Below, in pieces: positions 33,581-44,897 of a DNA stretch of 53,451 bases (position 1 is its first letter; each line of letters opens with the position of its first letter). Both the position numbers and the translations under genes were made by a program. Where the stretch lies: the NCBI GenBank assembly GCA_003339415.1, contig PDHQ01000002.1:597-54047 (forward strand), given 5' to 3'. The notes under the pieces are model-generated. The model was not told where the DNA came from and searched no databases. It saw nothing but the letters and a program-made list of their open reading frames with translations. This DNA comes from Ophiocordyceps camponoti-saundersi (nom. inval.). Its lineage: Eukaryota > Ascomycota > Sordariomycetes > Hypocreales > Ophiocordycipitaceae.

Positions 33581-34771
33581 ATGGCCTCTTCCTGTTCTAC
33601 GACGCCGCATCGCCTCATTCCTCATCACCCACGTCAACCTTTTACCGACAAGAAACCGCCCGAGTCTCCGTCCAAGAAACGGCTAGACGGCCTCTACAAG
33701 GACGGCCAATGGTGGTGTATGTTTTGACTTTCGTATGCCCATTCATCACTTCCCCCTTGACAGTGCATGTCATTTTCTAAAGCATTACAACCTCATCTTC
33801 AAAACATCGTAGGCAGTTGTTCGCCTCGCGTGAAAGCAAAGCTTCGCAAGGTTCTCAAGGATACGCGTAACAAGGGGAGGTATTTCTGGTCTTGTCCTCT
33901 ACTGCCGCCGGAATGCCCCTTTTTCCTCTGGGAAGATGATGCTTTACTCCGCGAGCCGCCGCCAGCGCAATCTCTCATCCAGCGGCCATTGACCTCTTTT
34001 GGCTACCGGCTCGTTTCGAAACCCGCCGTTGACGAAGACAAAGACCATGGTGAAAATGATGTCATTGATGATGATGAGTTTGTCGTCATCGGGGACCGCG
34101 GTAAGACGGCAAAAGAGAAAGAAGTAGTGGAAGAAGATGGTGAGGATGATAAAGGATCCCCCGCGAAAAAACACAAGACGAATCATCACACCGTCTTCGG
34201 ACCGTCAGACGACGCGGAATTCTCCGACTTCGGCTCCGACGAAGAGCGTCAACTCGTCGACCTGGCCGACAGGAGCGCAAGCCGAGACAATAACCTCTTC
34301 CAGGGCGTCGCGCGCACCCTCTTCCCCGCCCGCGATCCAGAGCCTGCCAACGAGATACTTCCCGACCTCGGCCTGCCGACGCCCACAAAGTCACCTTCGA
34401 AGACGAAGCGCGGCCTTTCATCGTCCGTTTCTGACCCCTTTCCACAACCACTGCCACCAACGGCCGATAGCCCGACCAAAGGAAACACGGAGGACGTCGA
34501 CAGAAACATAATGGACCTCCTTCGCCATCACCAGCACGAAATCCCGCCCAATCTCCCCATGCAGATCGACCATCTCCTGTCACGGTCCTCGTGCCAGAGG
34601 GACAAAATCAAGACGGAAAGAGATCTGGCTCGCGCCGACAGCTGGACAAAGGATGGGACCATCGCCATGCTGCAGAATCGCGTCGCCGTCTTGGAGCGAA
34701 GTGAAGAATCTCTCCGTCGTCAGCTTACCAATCTCGTGGCCCAGCTCATCAACATCTATCAAGAGAAGTGA
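33581..34771 (+). CDS. GRF-type zinc-finger protein with C-terminal coiled coil
   Basis: Exons 33581-33716 and 33813-34771 (96-bp intron splitting a Cys codon) encode 364 residues. The GRF finger straddles the intron: WWCSCSPRVKAKLRK, then NKGRYFWSCP and CPFFLWEDDA, with the C-x-C...C...C ligands and the aromatic core of GRF domains, which bind single-stranded nucleic acid in NEIL3, APE2 and TOP3A (family knowledge). The middle is acidic and probably disordered (EEDGEDDKGSPAKKHKT includes a basic patch that may be a nuclear signal). The last 60 residues form a likely coiled coil (IAMLQNRVAVLERSEESLRR). A nuclear nucleic-acid-binding role is inferred; there is no catalytic domain. The ATG follows directly on a poly-C/N block, so an upstream start cannot be ruled out. 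Confidence 0.85.
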
Positions 34772-35266
34772 ATTCGTCTTGTTTCTTTCACCTCATTCGT
34801 CGAATGTTGGAGGAGAAAAAAAATTGGAAACTTCAACTCATCGGCCACCATCAGTGCCCACCAGCATGACAGAAGCAGCGAAGCCAGTCCCAACTGATGA
34901 TGATACCCTTCGTTCTAACGAGCCTCTAAAAGTTCACATCCTTAATCTGCTACATTTCGGTATCCAGCTTAGCTCCGATGAACCATACTGTCATGTTCTC
35001 GCCCCCCCGTCTTCCCTGGTTTCTTGTTGCCTCGGTCCGGTGCGTCAAAATTGCCAACAGCCTGAATCGCCGTTTCCCCATCCGAAGAACTCCGCAACCG
35101 TGTCCCAGCGGTAGCAAGAAGGGAATAAACAAACAATAAGACCAAATTAACAACACATCTGATGATACGGACCTCTCCTCATTTCCGGCTTCATAACTCT
35201 AGAAAGGCAGAAAAGAAAAAAAAAACACCGCTGCTGCGACCGATGACTAGAGGTGGGTAGATGAAT
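34772..35266. other. Convergent intergenic region
   Basis: Joins the 3' ends of the GRF gene and sdh1. A short frame from an ATG at 34866 to 35114 (82 codons) has no recognisable feature and probably lies in untranslated sequence. Nothing else is seen. Confidence 0.5.
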
Positions 35267-37513
35267 CTAGTATACACGCTTAAACGGGGGCACCGCATGA
35301 CACTCTTCCTCGTCCAGGGTGGTGGCGATGACGCCGCGGTACGACAGATCAACCTTGTCGTGCGGCGTCTTCTGGAAACTGAGCGTGTGCTTCATCCAGT
35401 TCTTGTCGTCTCGCTCGGGGTAGTCTTCGCGGGCGTGCGCGCCGCGAGACTCCTTTCGCGCTGCCGCCGCCACGGCGGTTTGCACCCTATGTCGACATGT
35501 CAGCCTCCGTTAAAATCATCCAGGAACGGGAGAGCAGAAAACGTACGCGCAGGTCAGGAGGTTCCGCAGCTCGAGCGTCTCTACCAAGTCCGAGTTCCAT
35601 ATCATGCTCCGGTCCTTGATGCCGATGTCGTGAAACTGCCTGTCAATCTCCAGCATGCGCCGCACGCCTTCGTCTAAGCTCTCCTGAGTGCGGAAGACGC
35701 TGACGTCCGTCTGCATGGCTCTTTGCATCGCCAGCCGAATCTCGGCGGTACTCTTGGGGCCGTCAGAATTTCGCACCTCGTCTAGCACTTTGATACTGTC
35801 GGCTCCAGCGTCGGCCGATACCGGCTTCAGCTTCTCGCCAGGCTTGAAATTGTCGCGTATGGTGTGCGACACAGCGCGGCCGAAGACGACGAGGTCGAGC
35901 AGGGAATTGGCGCCCAGACGGTTGGCGCCGTGGACAGACACACAGGCGGCCTCGCCACAGGCGAACAAGCCGGGGACAACCTTGTCTTTACCCTGGCCGT
36001 CGACGGTGATGACCTCACCGGTGTAGCGGGTGGGGATGCCGCCCATGTTGTAGTGAACCGTCGGCAAAACAGGGATAGGCTGCTTCCGCACGTCGACGCC
36101 GGCGAAGATGCCGGCCGTCTCGGAGATGCCGGGCAGGCGTTCGGCCAACACCTCGGCGGGCAAGTGGCTCAGCTGCAGGAAGATGTGGTCCTTTTCAGGG
36201 CCGACGCCCCGGCCGTCGCGTATCTCCATTGTCATTGATCGGGAGACGACGTCTCGGGAGGCGAGGTCCTTTGCCGTCGGGGCATACCGCTCCATGAAGC
36301 GCTCGCCTTCGGCGTTGAGCAGGTAGCCTCCCTCGCCGCGGGCGCCCTCCGTAATGAGACAGCCGGCGCCGTAGATGCCGGTGGGATGGAACTGGACAAA
36401 CTCGAGATCCTGGTTGGGGAGACCGGCGCGAGCGACCATGGCCATTCCATCCCCGGTGCAGGTGTGAGCTGATGTGCAGCTGAAATATGCGCGTCCGTAG
36501 CCGCCGGTGGCCAAGACGGTATTGTTGGCGAAGAACCGATGAAGAGTGCCGTCCTCTTGATTATAGGCGACAACTCCACGGCATTCGCCATCTTGCATGA
36601 TCAGGTCGATGGCAAAGTACTCAATGAAATAGTTTGTGTTGTGCCGCAGTGACTGGCCGTAGAGGGTGTGTAGCAATGCGTGTCCGGTCCGATCGGCGGC
36701 AGCGCAACAGCGGTAAGCCTGACCGCCCTTGCCATAGTCCTGCGACTGGCCACCGAAGGCTCGTTGGTAGCTTGCGAAGGAGTCAGTTCTGAAAGGGGTT
36801 GGAAAACAGGGCCAAACATCTCACATCTTGCCCTCGTCGGTACGAGAAAAGGGGCAACCGTAATGCTCGAGTTCGATGATGGAGGCCGGAGCCTCGCGGG
36901 TCATGTAGTGAATAGCATCCTGGTCGCCCAACCAGTCCGAGCCCTTGACGGTATCGTACATGTGCCATCTCCAGTCGTCCTTGTGCATGTTACCCAGAGC
37001 GGCGTTGATGCCACCTTGAGCGGCGACGGTATGGCTTCGAGTCGGGAAGAGCTTGGAGATGCAGGCAGTGTTGAAACCGGCTTCGGCGAGACCAAAGGCA
37101 GCCCGCAGACCAGCTCCGCCGGCCCCGACGACGAGTGCATCGTATTCATGGTCCTATGGACGTGTTAATGTTGTCGCAAGGGCGTGGCAATGACGGGCGG
37201 TACGGACGATGACCGGATACTTGTTGCTCACGAAGGGTGAAGCCTCCTGAGCTCGCAATGGGCTAGTAGTGATGATTCGAGCTGTAGGAAGCAAGTCAGT
37301 ATGTCAAAATATTCCTCAGGAAGCGAAGGTCGGCGACGCCCTCACCAGCGGGTCGAGATGTATGAAAAAGCCTCGCCTTGCTCCTTGCCAGCCGCGAGAG
37401 CTGACAACTGGTTAGCATCTAGAAACAGGGGTGAAAAGAGGAACAGGAAGAAGGAAGAAAAGAAGCGAAAAACTCACAGCTGAGGAAGTCCGGAAAGCCG
37501 CGGAGGAAGGCAT
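35267..37513 (-). CDS. sdh1: Succinate dehydrogenase flavoprotein subunit SDH1
   Basis: Catalytic FAD subunit of mitochondrial complex II, oxidising succinate to fumarate in the TCA cycle and respiratory chain. Exons 37513-37478, 37400-37346, 37281-37208, 37153-36825, 36770-35547, 35486-35267 encode 645 residues. Exons 1-2 (36 and 55 nt) supply a mitochondrial presequence ([19 protein letters not shown]). The Rossmann motif is [13 protein letters not shown] and the flavin-linked residue is His96 in [11 protein letters not shown]. Substrate-site sequences [11 protein letters not shown] and [19 protein letters not shown] are intact. Intron 4 (36771-36824) has a better-looking CAG 18 nt before the acceptor used here; the chosen AAG is supported by an ACTGAC branch site just upstream and by family continuity GKIYQRAFGG. 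The gene diverges from the V-ATPase subunit f gene. Confidence 0.97.
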
Positions 37514-38189
37514 CGTCGTCGATTCCGTTCACGGAGCTGACATGCGCCGTGGCGTGAGTGTGAAGAGTTACGAGAGGATGGGATAGGTTCGGCACGTAGG
37601 ATGAAGGTGGCGGTGGCGAGACGCTATACGACTCGGCTCTTCGGCTGAAACAACCAATCAGGGATCGGCTATTGGAGAGGCTTCTGGCCCGGCTGTCTGT
37701 CTTCTTCTAGTATGTAAGTCGTAAGGGAGAGAAGAGTCCCCCTCCATCCCCCCCCCCTATTCAGGACGGGCGAATGCTGAAGACCAGCGACAGGTTTGTA
37801 GGGATGTAAACACTGTTTGTGTCTTCTAATAGCCCTGAATATCAACACCATCATCATCATAGCATGGCCATTCAATCAGCTGACTCGTCATCATCCACTC
37901 ACTCACTGACTATCACTTAACCCCCCTCCCCCCCCATAACTCCGCCCTGGGCTTAGCTCATCAATTGCGACAACCCGCCTGACGACCGCACTGTGAAAGC
38001 ACTGTCTGTCATGGTAGTGTCGTCAGCTCTCATGGCCGTTCGCACACAGTGTCTCCACCTTGTCACCGTGGAGTAGAGAGCGCCTCAACAACCACTCAAC
38101 ATCGTCACCATCTGCTCGCTCCCCCAACCGATCGATCGACGACGATACTCGCGACTGCTTCGCCGTCTATCCGCACAGTTCCGCCCATC
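37514..38189. promoter_or_regulatory. Shared divergent promoter region, sdh1 / V-ATPase f
   Basis: 676 bp between two divergent start codons. It contains an inverted CCAAT pair near sdh1 (37654-37675), C tracts (about 37748-37756, 37921-37936) and CATCAT and CACT repeats (about 37848-37905). No gene is seen inside, so both genes must start transcription here. Confidence 0.6.
37654..37675. promoter_or_regulatory. Inverted CCAAT-box pair upstream of sdh1
   Basis: CCAATCA at 37654-37660 and ATTGG at 37671-37675 lie about 140-160 bp upstream of the sdh1 ATG, in opposite orientations. CCAATCA is the preferred site of the fungal HAP (CBF/NF-Y) complex, which controls respiratory and iron-using genes including succinate dehydrogenase (established knowledge). 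Occupancy here is inferred. Confidence 0.55.
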
Positions 38190-38604
38190 ATGAAGCCCAT
38201 CGTGAGTGCTATGCACGCTTGGACGTGGTAAGTTTCTCTGCCTCTCTCTCCTCCCGCAAAGAAAAAAACAAAACAAAAGCTGACATGAGTCGTCGGCAAA
38301 AAGTACCGTCATCTCCATCTTCGCAATCGTCATACTCAGCATCCTCGCCGGCCTCTACAGCTCCGGTCATGAAGAGTTTGTCGGTGGTCGCGAAGATCCG
38401 GAAGATGGCAAGGCGGTCTCGAGCACCATCTTCACCGCCGTCTTTGTCTACATCGTATGTCGTCAGAATACCCATCTCTCGACGTATCCTCACGAATTCG
38501 CGGCTGATCAACGGGAATACATGCAGGCTTTCTTCGTCTTCTGCGGCTTCCAGGGCTTGCTTCACGTTCGGGAGAGGCGGAGGGGCTCTATCGCCTTGTC
38601 ATAA
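38190..38604 (+). CDS. V-type proton ATPase subunit f (RNase K family)
   Basis: Small two-helix membrane subunit of the V-ATPase Vo ring sector, equivalent to yeast YPR170W-B and animal RNASEK. Exons 38190-38227, 38304-38454, 38527-38604 (introns 76 and 72 bp) encode 88 residues. Resemblance to the yeast protein is clear along its length: MKPIVSAMHAW at the start, a first hydrophobic helix (TVISIFAIVILSILAGLY), the loop SGHEEFVGGREDPEDG, a second helix (VFVYIAFFVFCGFQ) and a short basic tail. All splice sites are canonical GT..AG and phases agree. Its size and three exons make it easy to miss in annotation. It acts in acidification of vacuole, Golgi and endosome. It converges on the rhodopsin-like gene 392 bp downstream. 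Confidence 0.9.
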
Positions 38605-38996
38605 CTTGTTCTCTCCGCGGGTAAGGCGTTCGGTACACATTGGGAGGGTCGTTTTCGTTCCAGCCGTCACAACATCTTCTTTGGACCCTTCCCTGTACTA
38701 TAGGCAGGAAAAGACTTGCCGGCCGCCAGCGTAGTATGCGTCATAACTATGCTCCTTGTTTTTCTCTTCCTACCGACTCTGGCTCCTCAGCGCAGCGCTC
38801 GAACCGAAAGATCTTGACTCTGCTCCATCGATTCATTTGGTGTCATGATTTCGCCCAATGACGTGTGAAATAGCCATGTTCCTCCCTTTGCCATGTGATA
38901 AAAGTATCTTCGATGAATGTGACCTGCCATCAAACCCGGGTTACATCAAAGTCGAAGACGGATCATGTTGCAACACATCCGCGAACTCCGAGTCCA
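38605..38996. other. Convergent intergenic region
   Basis: 392 bp between the stop codons of the V-ATPase f and rhodopsin-like genes. No notable repeat or gene is seen. Confidence 0.5.
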
Positions 38997-40328
38997 CTAC
39001 TTCCTCATGACGTCCGGCGAAAGGCCCGCCGCGCCTTCGTAGACCGAGTCTCGAGTTTGCGTCTTCACCTCGATTGCGGTGTGAATTCTGATCCCCCCAA
39101 AGGGCGCCGTCTCAGGAAGTCGGCTTCGCTCGATGGTGACATTGCACTGCCTGACCGTGGACGATGCAGGCTCCATGTTTGCCAAATCTACTTCTCCGCA
39201 AGCATCGTCAGACGAGTTACGAGCCGTCAGCTCCATCCAGTGAGGTAACAACTCCAGCGGCCGCGAACGACGACTGGTGAGCACCAATCTCGGGATAGGA
39301 GGTCTGTTGGAGCGAGATCTGCTGGGAAGCTTTCTGAAAAGGGGACGCAGGGTCGGTAGAGACGCGGCTACGATGCCGATGGCGGACTCGATGATGGACC
39401 AGAGGGCTGTGTTCCTGCGCCGCAGCCGAATTAGTCAAGGGTCAAGGTCAGATGAAAGGCTGTGAAGCCGATCGCGTGTACATGATCGAGTGAAAGAACA
39501 GCTGAGACTGCATCGAAATAGACGAAAAGGTCGTCATGCGTACGATAACGGCAGCGCAAGCACTGTGACATATTAGCCCTCGACCAGGAGCAGCCAAGGT
39601 AAGTCAATTGACTCACAAGATGCTCATGCCTAGAAGCACGATCACGGTAAGCTTGGTGCGTCTATTGAGACGTATCCTCCATAGAATAGCAATAGGAAGC
39701 GCCCCGACCACGATGTCAAACAGGGCAGAGATGGAACCGTGAACATATCCCGCGTAGAAGAAAACTTCAGGGTGAAGGCAGTGACCCACCGCGCCAGGTC
39801 GGTGCTGATTCCAGAAGAACGAAGGCGGAACGCACTGAAAGATGGTGATGAGCCAGTAGCCGATGGAGGCAGAAGAGATGACAGAAAACAAGAGGTAGAT
39901 GATTCTCTTATGCGTCTTTTGGTTGACAATCTTGAGCAAAACGAGGCAGATGGACAGCCTGATGGCAAGCGACATGGGTGCGTAGAGAATTTCGCAGAGA
40001 TAAATGCCCTGGAATGACGCCACGGCTCTCTCCTGGGACGAAGTGCTATTGATCCGCCCAAAGGCGCCGGCAACAGAGCCGCGCATGGCGATGGACATGG
40101 AAATGGCGAAGACGGCCTGCCACGAATCTATCAGCCTCGAGTCTGTGGTCGAGGATGCCCCCTTCTCACCGTGGCCACGACGATGATCCAATCTTCGGCA
40201 GCCATCTTGCCTGATATACAAGACTTGACGTAGACTCTCAGACTCGTGAAGACGACACAGATGATCAGAAGGGACAGCTGAACGCCGAATAGCCGCAAAG
40301 CAGTTGTGCTGATGTCTGGACCTTGCAT
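38997..40328 (-). CDS. Fungal rhodopsin-like (SAT4-type) integral membrane protein
   Basis: Exons 40328-40170, 40116-39617, 39562-39482, 39414-38997 (introns 53-67 bp) encode 385 residues. Hydrophobic helices include LFGVQLSLLIICVVFTSLRV, MAAEDWIIVVATAVFAISMS, SLAIRLSICLVLLKIV, IYLLFSVISSASIGYWLITI, SISALFDIVVGALPIAILW, LTVIVLLGMSIFACAAVIV and ALWSIIESAIGIVAASLPT, giving the seven-helix layout of the Fung_rhodopsin family. Family hallmarks are the AEDW motif after helix 2, CVPPSFFW, and the W-x-x-x-E-x-x-x-G segment of the last helix. The C-terminal ~110 residues are hydrophilic and cytosolic by prediction. These proteins are abundant in Pezizomycotina, mostly of unknown function; some resemble the PTH11 receptor class. 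No ligand or role can be assigned. Intron 3 uses GTACAC..GCGCAG. Confidence 0.85.
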
Positions 40329-41307
40329 GATTTTTGCTTCTCGAGGGTGAAGGCAGGATTAAGACTGATAGGATGGAATGAATGGCAAGAGAGAGGAGAG
40401 TACGATTGAATGGCGAACAGGCAACTGGTTAACGAGAAATGGGTTCCAAAGTAAGGGTTTGCGTGAATACTTCATGAAAGCGACCAAAAGAAGGCACGAA
40501 GCCGGCCAACGCTCAGAGCAAACCCGATATCGGATCATCTCCACCGATGAAAGACTAGAGAGCTCAAGACGATGGCACAGGGTAGGATGATTTGGATAGA
40601 TGGTTGAACATCGGTTTCGCCCTTATCAGCAGCAGAGGTTGAACGAAGCACGGCGATGCGAGAGTAGGTAGATAGATAGATGCACCCCATGGCGGAAACT
40701 CGCTGATTCTCATCATGATGAATAACTGATGGTCTCGTGAACGAACATTGATACATGGTAGGAAGGTGGCCTGGCTGATGACATGTCGTAAAGACCTGTC
40801 GTCTCCTCTTCTTGAGCCGTCGAGTCCATCCTTCAGACGTTGCTGGTGGTTGAAACAGACAGGAACAAGGGGCGCTCGCCGTTACGTGATGCCGGCCCCC
40901 ACATACAGTAAGAGGCTGACCTTGGTTACTGTACCGCCGTCGGCTGGTTGCTAGTGTCTTGAGGGGTAGACAGCACAGTCTGAGTCCCAGGATACACTGT
41001 ACTTATCTATCCAGCTTACCTAGTCCCTACCTCCAACCAACCTACCTACTGACCTACGAACCTCTTCTCTCAACGCTCATCTTCAACTCCATCAAACGTC
41101 TCGTCTCCTCACAAACGAGTCATCGCAACAAGCATCATCCTGACCCTACTTTGCCTCCCGCTTGTCCTCATTCGGACGGTCAACAGAGAGTAGAGCGAGC
41201 CGGGAAGAGCCGTGTCTCCTCTCCTCGCGCTCCTAGGCGCTCCCTCGACCTCTCCCTCGCTTCTCCTTCGCTGCCTCCCCGCCCGTGCGGTCCACAAGGC
41301 GCCGTGT
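40329..41307. other. Divergent intergenic region
   Basis: Lies between the divergent rhodopsin-like and vps9 starts. Has short CCTA/ACCT blocks (about 41008-41055) in the presumed vps9 leader and no supported gene. The vps9 frame is open upstream to about 41212 but has no ATG there. Confidence 0.5.
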
Positions 41308-43940
41308 ATGTCTCCGCTGGAGCATTCGACGGCTCTCGAGCGTAAATCCGAGACCAAGGCCGATGACGAAGCGCCACAACCGCCGCCGACGGCCGCGCTC
41401 GAGCCCGAACCTCCGAGTCATGGGCCTCTGATGACGGCTCATCCGGCTCCTGACCAGGCCGACGGCGCAGCTGGCCATCATCCGAACGATGATATACCCG
41501 AGTCGCTATCGGCGCCCGTACTCGAGGCCAAAGCGCCGGCCGCCTTACCCTCGTTGACCATCGCCACGACGACGGCCTCCCTCTCCGAGGGACCGCCAGC
41601 CGACGTGACGATGCAGCATCTCGCCGCTCCGGCTCCGGCTGGCTATGTCGATCCAACCCCCGCAACTCCCGTCACCTCTCAGCCGCCCTCCCGTAGCCCC
41701 TCTCACGCCCGTTCTCACCGGTCCGACGAAGACGAAGACGATGCCAAGAGCCATGTGAGCGAAGACGACCCCGACGGCGGCTCTCGTTCCGAGATCCAGA
41801 GCATCATGGAGCAATTCAGCGAGGTCGGCGGTGGCCCCGGAGAGGACGAAGTCATGAGTCCCAGGTTGGAGATGGCCTCCCCCCGGATGGCCGGCCCAAT
41901 ACAGCTTCCCACGCGTAATTCGAGTTTGGAGCCCCTGACCTCGTCCATCTCCGCCCAGTTGCACGACTTTAGCGCCATGCGAATATCTACCTCGTCTCCC
42001 TCTCCTTCGAGCTCCAGATTCAAGGATCGTCGAGTAGACGACCAGGGCCCGCCCGTACCCCCTAAAGACGGTGCTTTCACTGGGGCTCGCCACAAGCTCG
42101 AACGGATTCCCACCGCCCACGCCTCGCCAACGTCGCCGGCGTTGCCCGTCCATCGACCTCCGCCACCGGAGCCGGAGCCGGAGCCGGCGCTGCCGTTTGA
42201 TTTCCACAGGTTCCTAGAGCAGCTGCGGAACAAAAAGGCAGATCCGGTAGCAAGATATCTCAAATCCTTCCTGTCCGAGTTTGGCAAGAGGCAATGGATG
42301 GTTCACGAACAGGTGAAGATCATTGGCGATTTCCTGGTCTTTATCGGCAACAAGATGGCCCTGTGTGACGTCTGGCGGGACGTGTCCGACGCGGAGTTTG
42401 ACAACGCCCGCGAGGGCATGGAGAAGCTTGTCATGAACCGGCTTTACAGTCAGACTTTTTCGCCCGCCATCCCCTCTCCCAAGCCCGTGCCCGGGGCCAA
42501 GCCCAAGAGAAAGGGCGCCGACGTGCCGATGGGGCCGGGACGGCGCGGCCAGCACCAGGAGGACATGGAGCGGGACGACGTCCTGACGCAAAAGATTAAC
42601 ATCTACGGCTGGGTCAAGGAGGAGCATCTCGACATCCCTGCCATTGGTGAGAGCGGGCGCCGTTTCTTGAAGTTGGCGCAGCAAGGTCAGTCCCTCTGCC
42701 GGTGAGGGGAGGATCGAGAGAGGTTGACAAGAAAGGAGTCGAGAAAGGACCTTGCCTAACCCTTTATTAACAGAACTCTTGAAGATCAAAGCGTACAGAG
42801 CACCGCGCGACAAGATCATTTGCGTGCTCAACTGCTCAAAGGTCATCTTCGGTAGGCCTTAGTTCCCTCCTCTGCCACTCTGCCCCGTATCCTTGTATCA
42901 TGCTCACGGCCGCAGGTCTGTTAAAGCACAATAAGTCGGATTCGTCGGCAGACTCGTTCATGCCCTTGCTCATCTACGTCGTTCTGCAGTCGAACCCGGA
43001 GCATCTGGTGTCTAATGTCCAGTACATCCTTCGCTTCCGCAACCAGGAGAAGCTGGGTGGCGAGGCGGGCTATTACTTGTCATCACTCGTACGTTCAAGT
43101 CCCCTCAAATCTTGACGGAGTCGTGCTGACGAGGATTCGGGGGGGAAATCACCAGATGGGCGCTGTCCAGTTCATCGAGAACATGGATCGCTCGTCTCTC
43201 ACCATATCCGACGACGAATTTGAGAAGAACGTCGAGGCAGCCGTCTCGGCCATCGCAGAGAGACACTACCTAACGTCTCCGGTCATCACGCAGCAGGCCA
43301 CGTTCGGCGAAAGAGGTCATGCCGCCAGACACGTCAGCGAAGCCCGGCCGTCGACGGACTTGGGAGCCGTCTCGACCCCGCCCCGGTCGCCCATCTCGCC
43401 AGAGGACGAGTCCCGAGAGGACGGGCCGGCCATCACGGGCCTCCTGCGGTCCATCCAGAGGCCCCTTTCGACCATCGGACGCATCTTTTCCGACGAGCCC
43501 GGCCCCTCGTCGTCGCCGATGTCGTCGTCGATGTCCCCCTCCGCTCCGAAAGCCGAGCACGCCGCCAGCGACGGCCACCCCCCGTCTTCGTTTCCGCGCC
43601 CGCCGCCGGCCAAGCATCACGGCCTCTCGGCCGAAGAGGCGGCCGCGAGGCAGGCAAGCGCCGAGGCGGCAGAGGCCCAGCGGCTTCAGCGCGCCGAGCA
43701 TGCCAACGTTGTGGAGACGCTGGCCGGCATGTTCCCCGACTTGGACAAGGAGATTATCAGCGACGTCGTCTATCAAAAGGAGGGAAGGTGAGTTTTTCGG
43801 TTCCCCCCTTTTCACGTTTGATGATTGCCTCGATACATCCCTTCCCCCTTGACCCACCTTGAAATTCTTCTTCGTTTTCACTAACTCTCTCACACAGGGT
43901 CGGTCTCGCCGTCGACGCCTGTCTCGCCCTATCAACATGA
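41308..43940 (+). CDS. vps9: Vps9-domain Rab5 guanine nucleotide exchange factor with CUE domain
   Basis: Activates Rab5-type GTPases (Vps21) in endosome fusion and vacuolar sorting. Exons 41308-42685, 42774-42851, 42916-43088, 43156-43787, 43898-43940 encode 767 residues. The first ~290 residues are Pro/Ser/Ala-rich and probably disordered. A helical bundle begins at [20 protein letters not shown], followed by the VPS9 domain across exons 1-4 ([54 protein letters not shown]). The C-terminal CUE domain ([20 protein letters not shown] ... [11 protein letters not shown]) spans the last intron and binds ubiquitin in yeast Vps9. The start is the first ATG in frame; this ATG lies in a GTATGT context that could also be a splice donor, so a longer model with an upstream exon is possible but no upstream ATG was found. 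Confidence 0.93.
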
Positions 43941-44897
43941 TACTCGGTGTCAACAAACGACTCGTTTAGACATTTCGCTCCCCGCTTCTCCTCAGCGAAT
44001 GGGAAACCACCGCATGCAAAGCAAGCTCCTCCATCTACGGACTCGGAACGACTGATGTGGAAAGGATAATTACCCCTATCCTATCCATGCTATCCGCCCT
44101 CGTGATCAAAGTCCCCGCTACAGAATCCCTCTTCTCTACCCATTTCCTTTCTATAGCTATGATAGCATGAAAAGCGTCACGATGACCCATGGAAGTTTTC
44201 CCTCTTCTATACCTCTCGATAGCCTAAGCTTCACGATGATCATGGAAAGTGTCGAGGGAAGCAAAGGGGAAAGAGAAGCCTTCTCGAAGAGAAACTTCAT
44301 TCTCATCCGTTCATCTATCCTTCTTCCTTTCATCCATCCATTCATTCTCCAACTTTCTCAAGTCCAATCTCGACCATCCTTTCCCACGACGACCATCGTC
44401 ACCCCTCTCCCTCTATGTACACGCATCTCGTTCGTCATGCGTGAACGTGATGTCTAATGTAAGTCGGTCGTTTGTACGTGTCAATGCAACGACAAACCTC
44501 TTTCGCCGTACATCCTGCTTGACATGTCAAAACCATCATACCTACGCTTCTTTGACCCATTATATCGAATATTATCCGCCCCTCAATCGGTATCTCGACG
44601 TTCAGAAAGAAGAAAGAAACAGGCAGGCTTGCCGTATGAAAAAGGGGGGGAAATAAAGAAAGGGGAAAAGAGAAAGAGCAACAAGAAGAAGAAAAAAAGC
44701 ATCATCAACGGGCGAGACAGAAAGAGGCCCGCGCCATGAGGCGAGCGATCGCCTGTTTCCTCCCAAATTCTTCCCCCTTTGATCCATCGACATCTACATC
44801 TCTAGACTGGCCTCTCACTTCTCCCACAGACCCTTCTTCCCCTTTGGTTTTTGAGTGTTTTCTTCTCCATCTTCTTGGCCTTCTTATTTCATCGAGC
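43941..44897. other. Convergent intergenic region
   Basis: 957 bp between vps9 and the FLC-like gene, pyrimidine-rich in the middle with a purine-rich patch (about 44600-44700). Short frames here have no recognisable features. Confidence 0.5.

Noticed and set aside
34866..35114. 82-codon frame starting with ATG after the GRF gene
   Set aside because: Lies in the convergent 3' region, has no domain, and codon use is unlike neighbouring genes.
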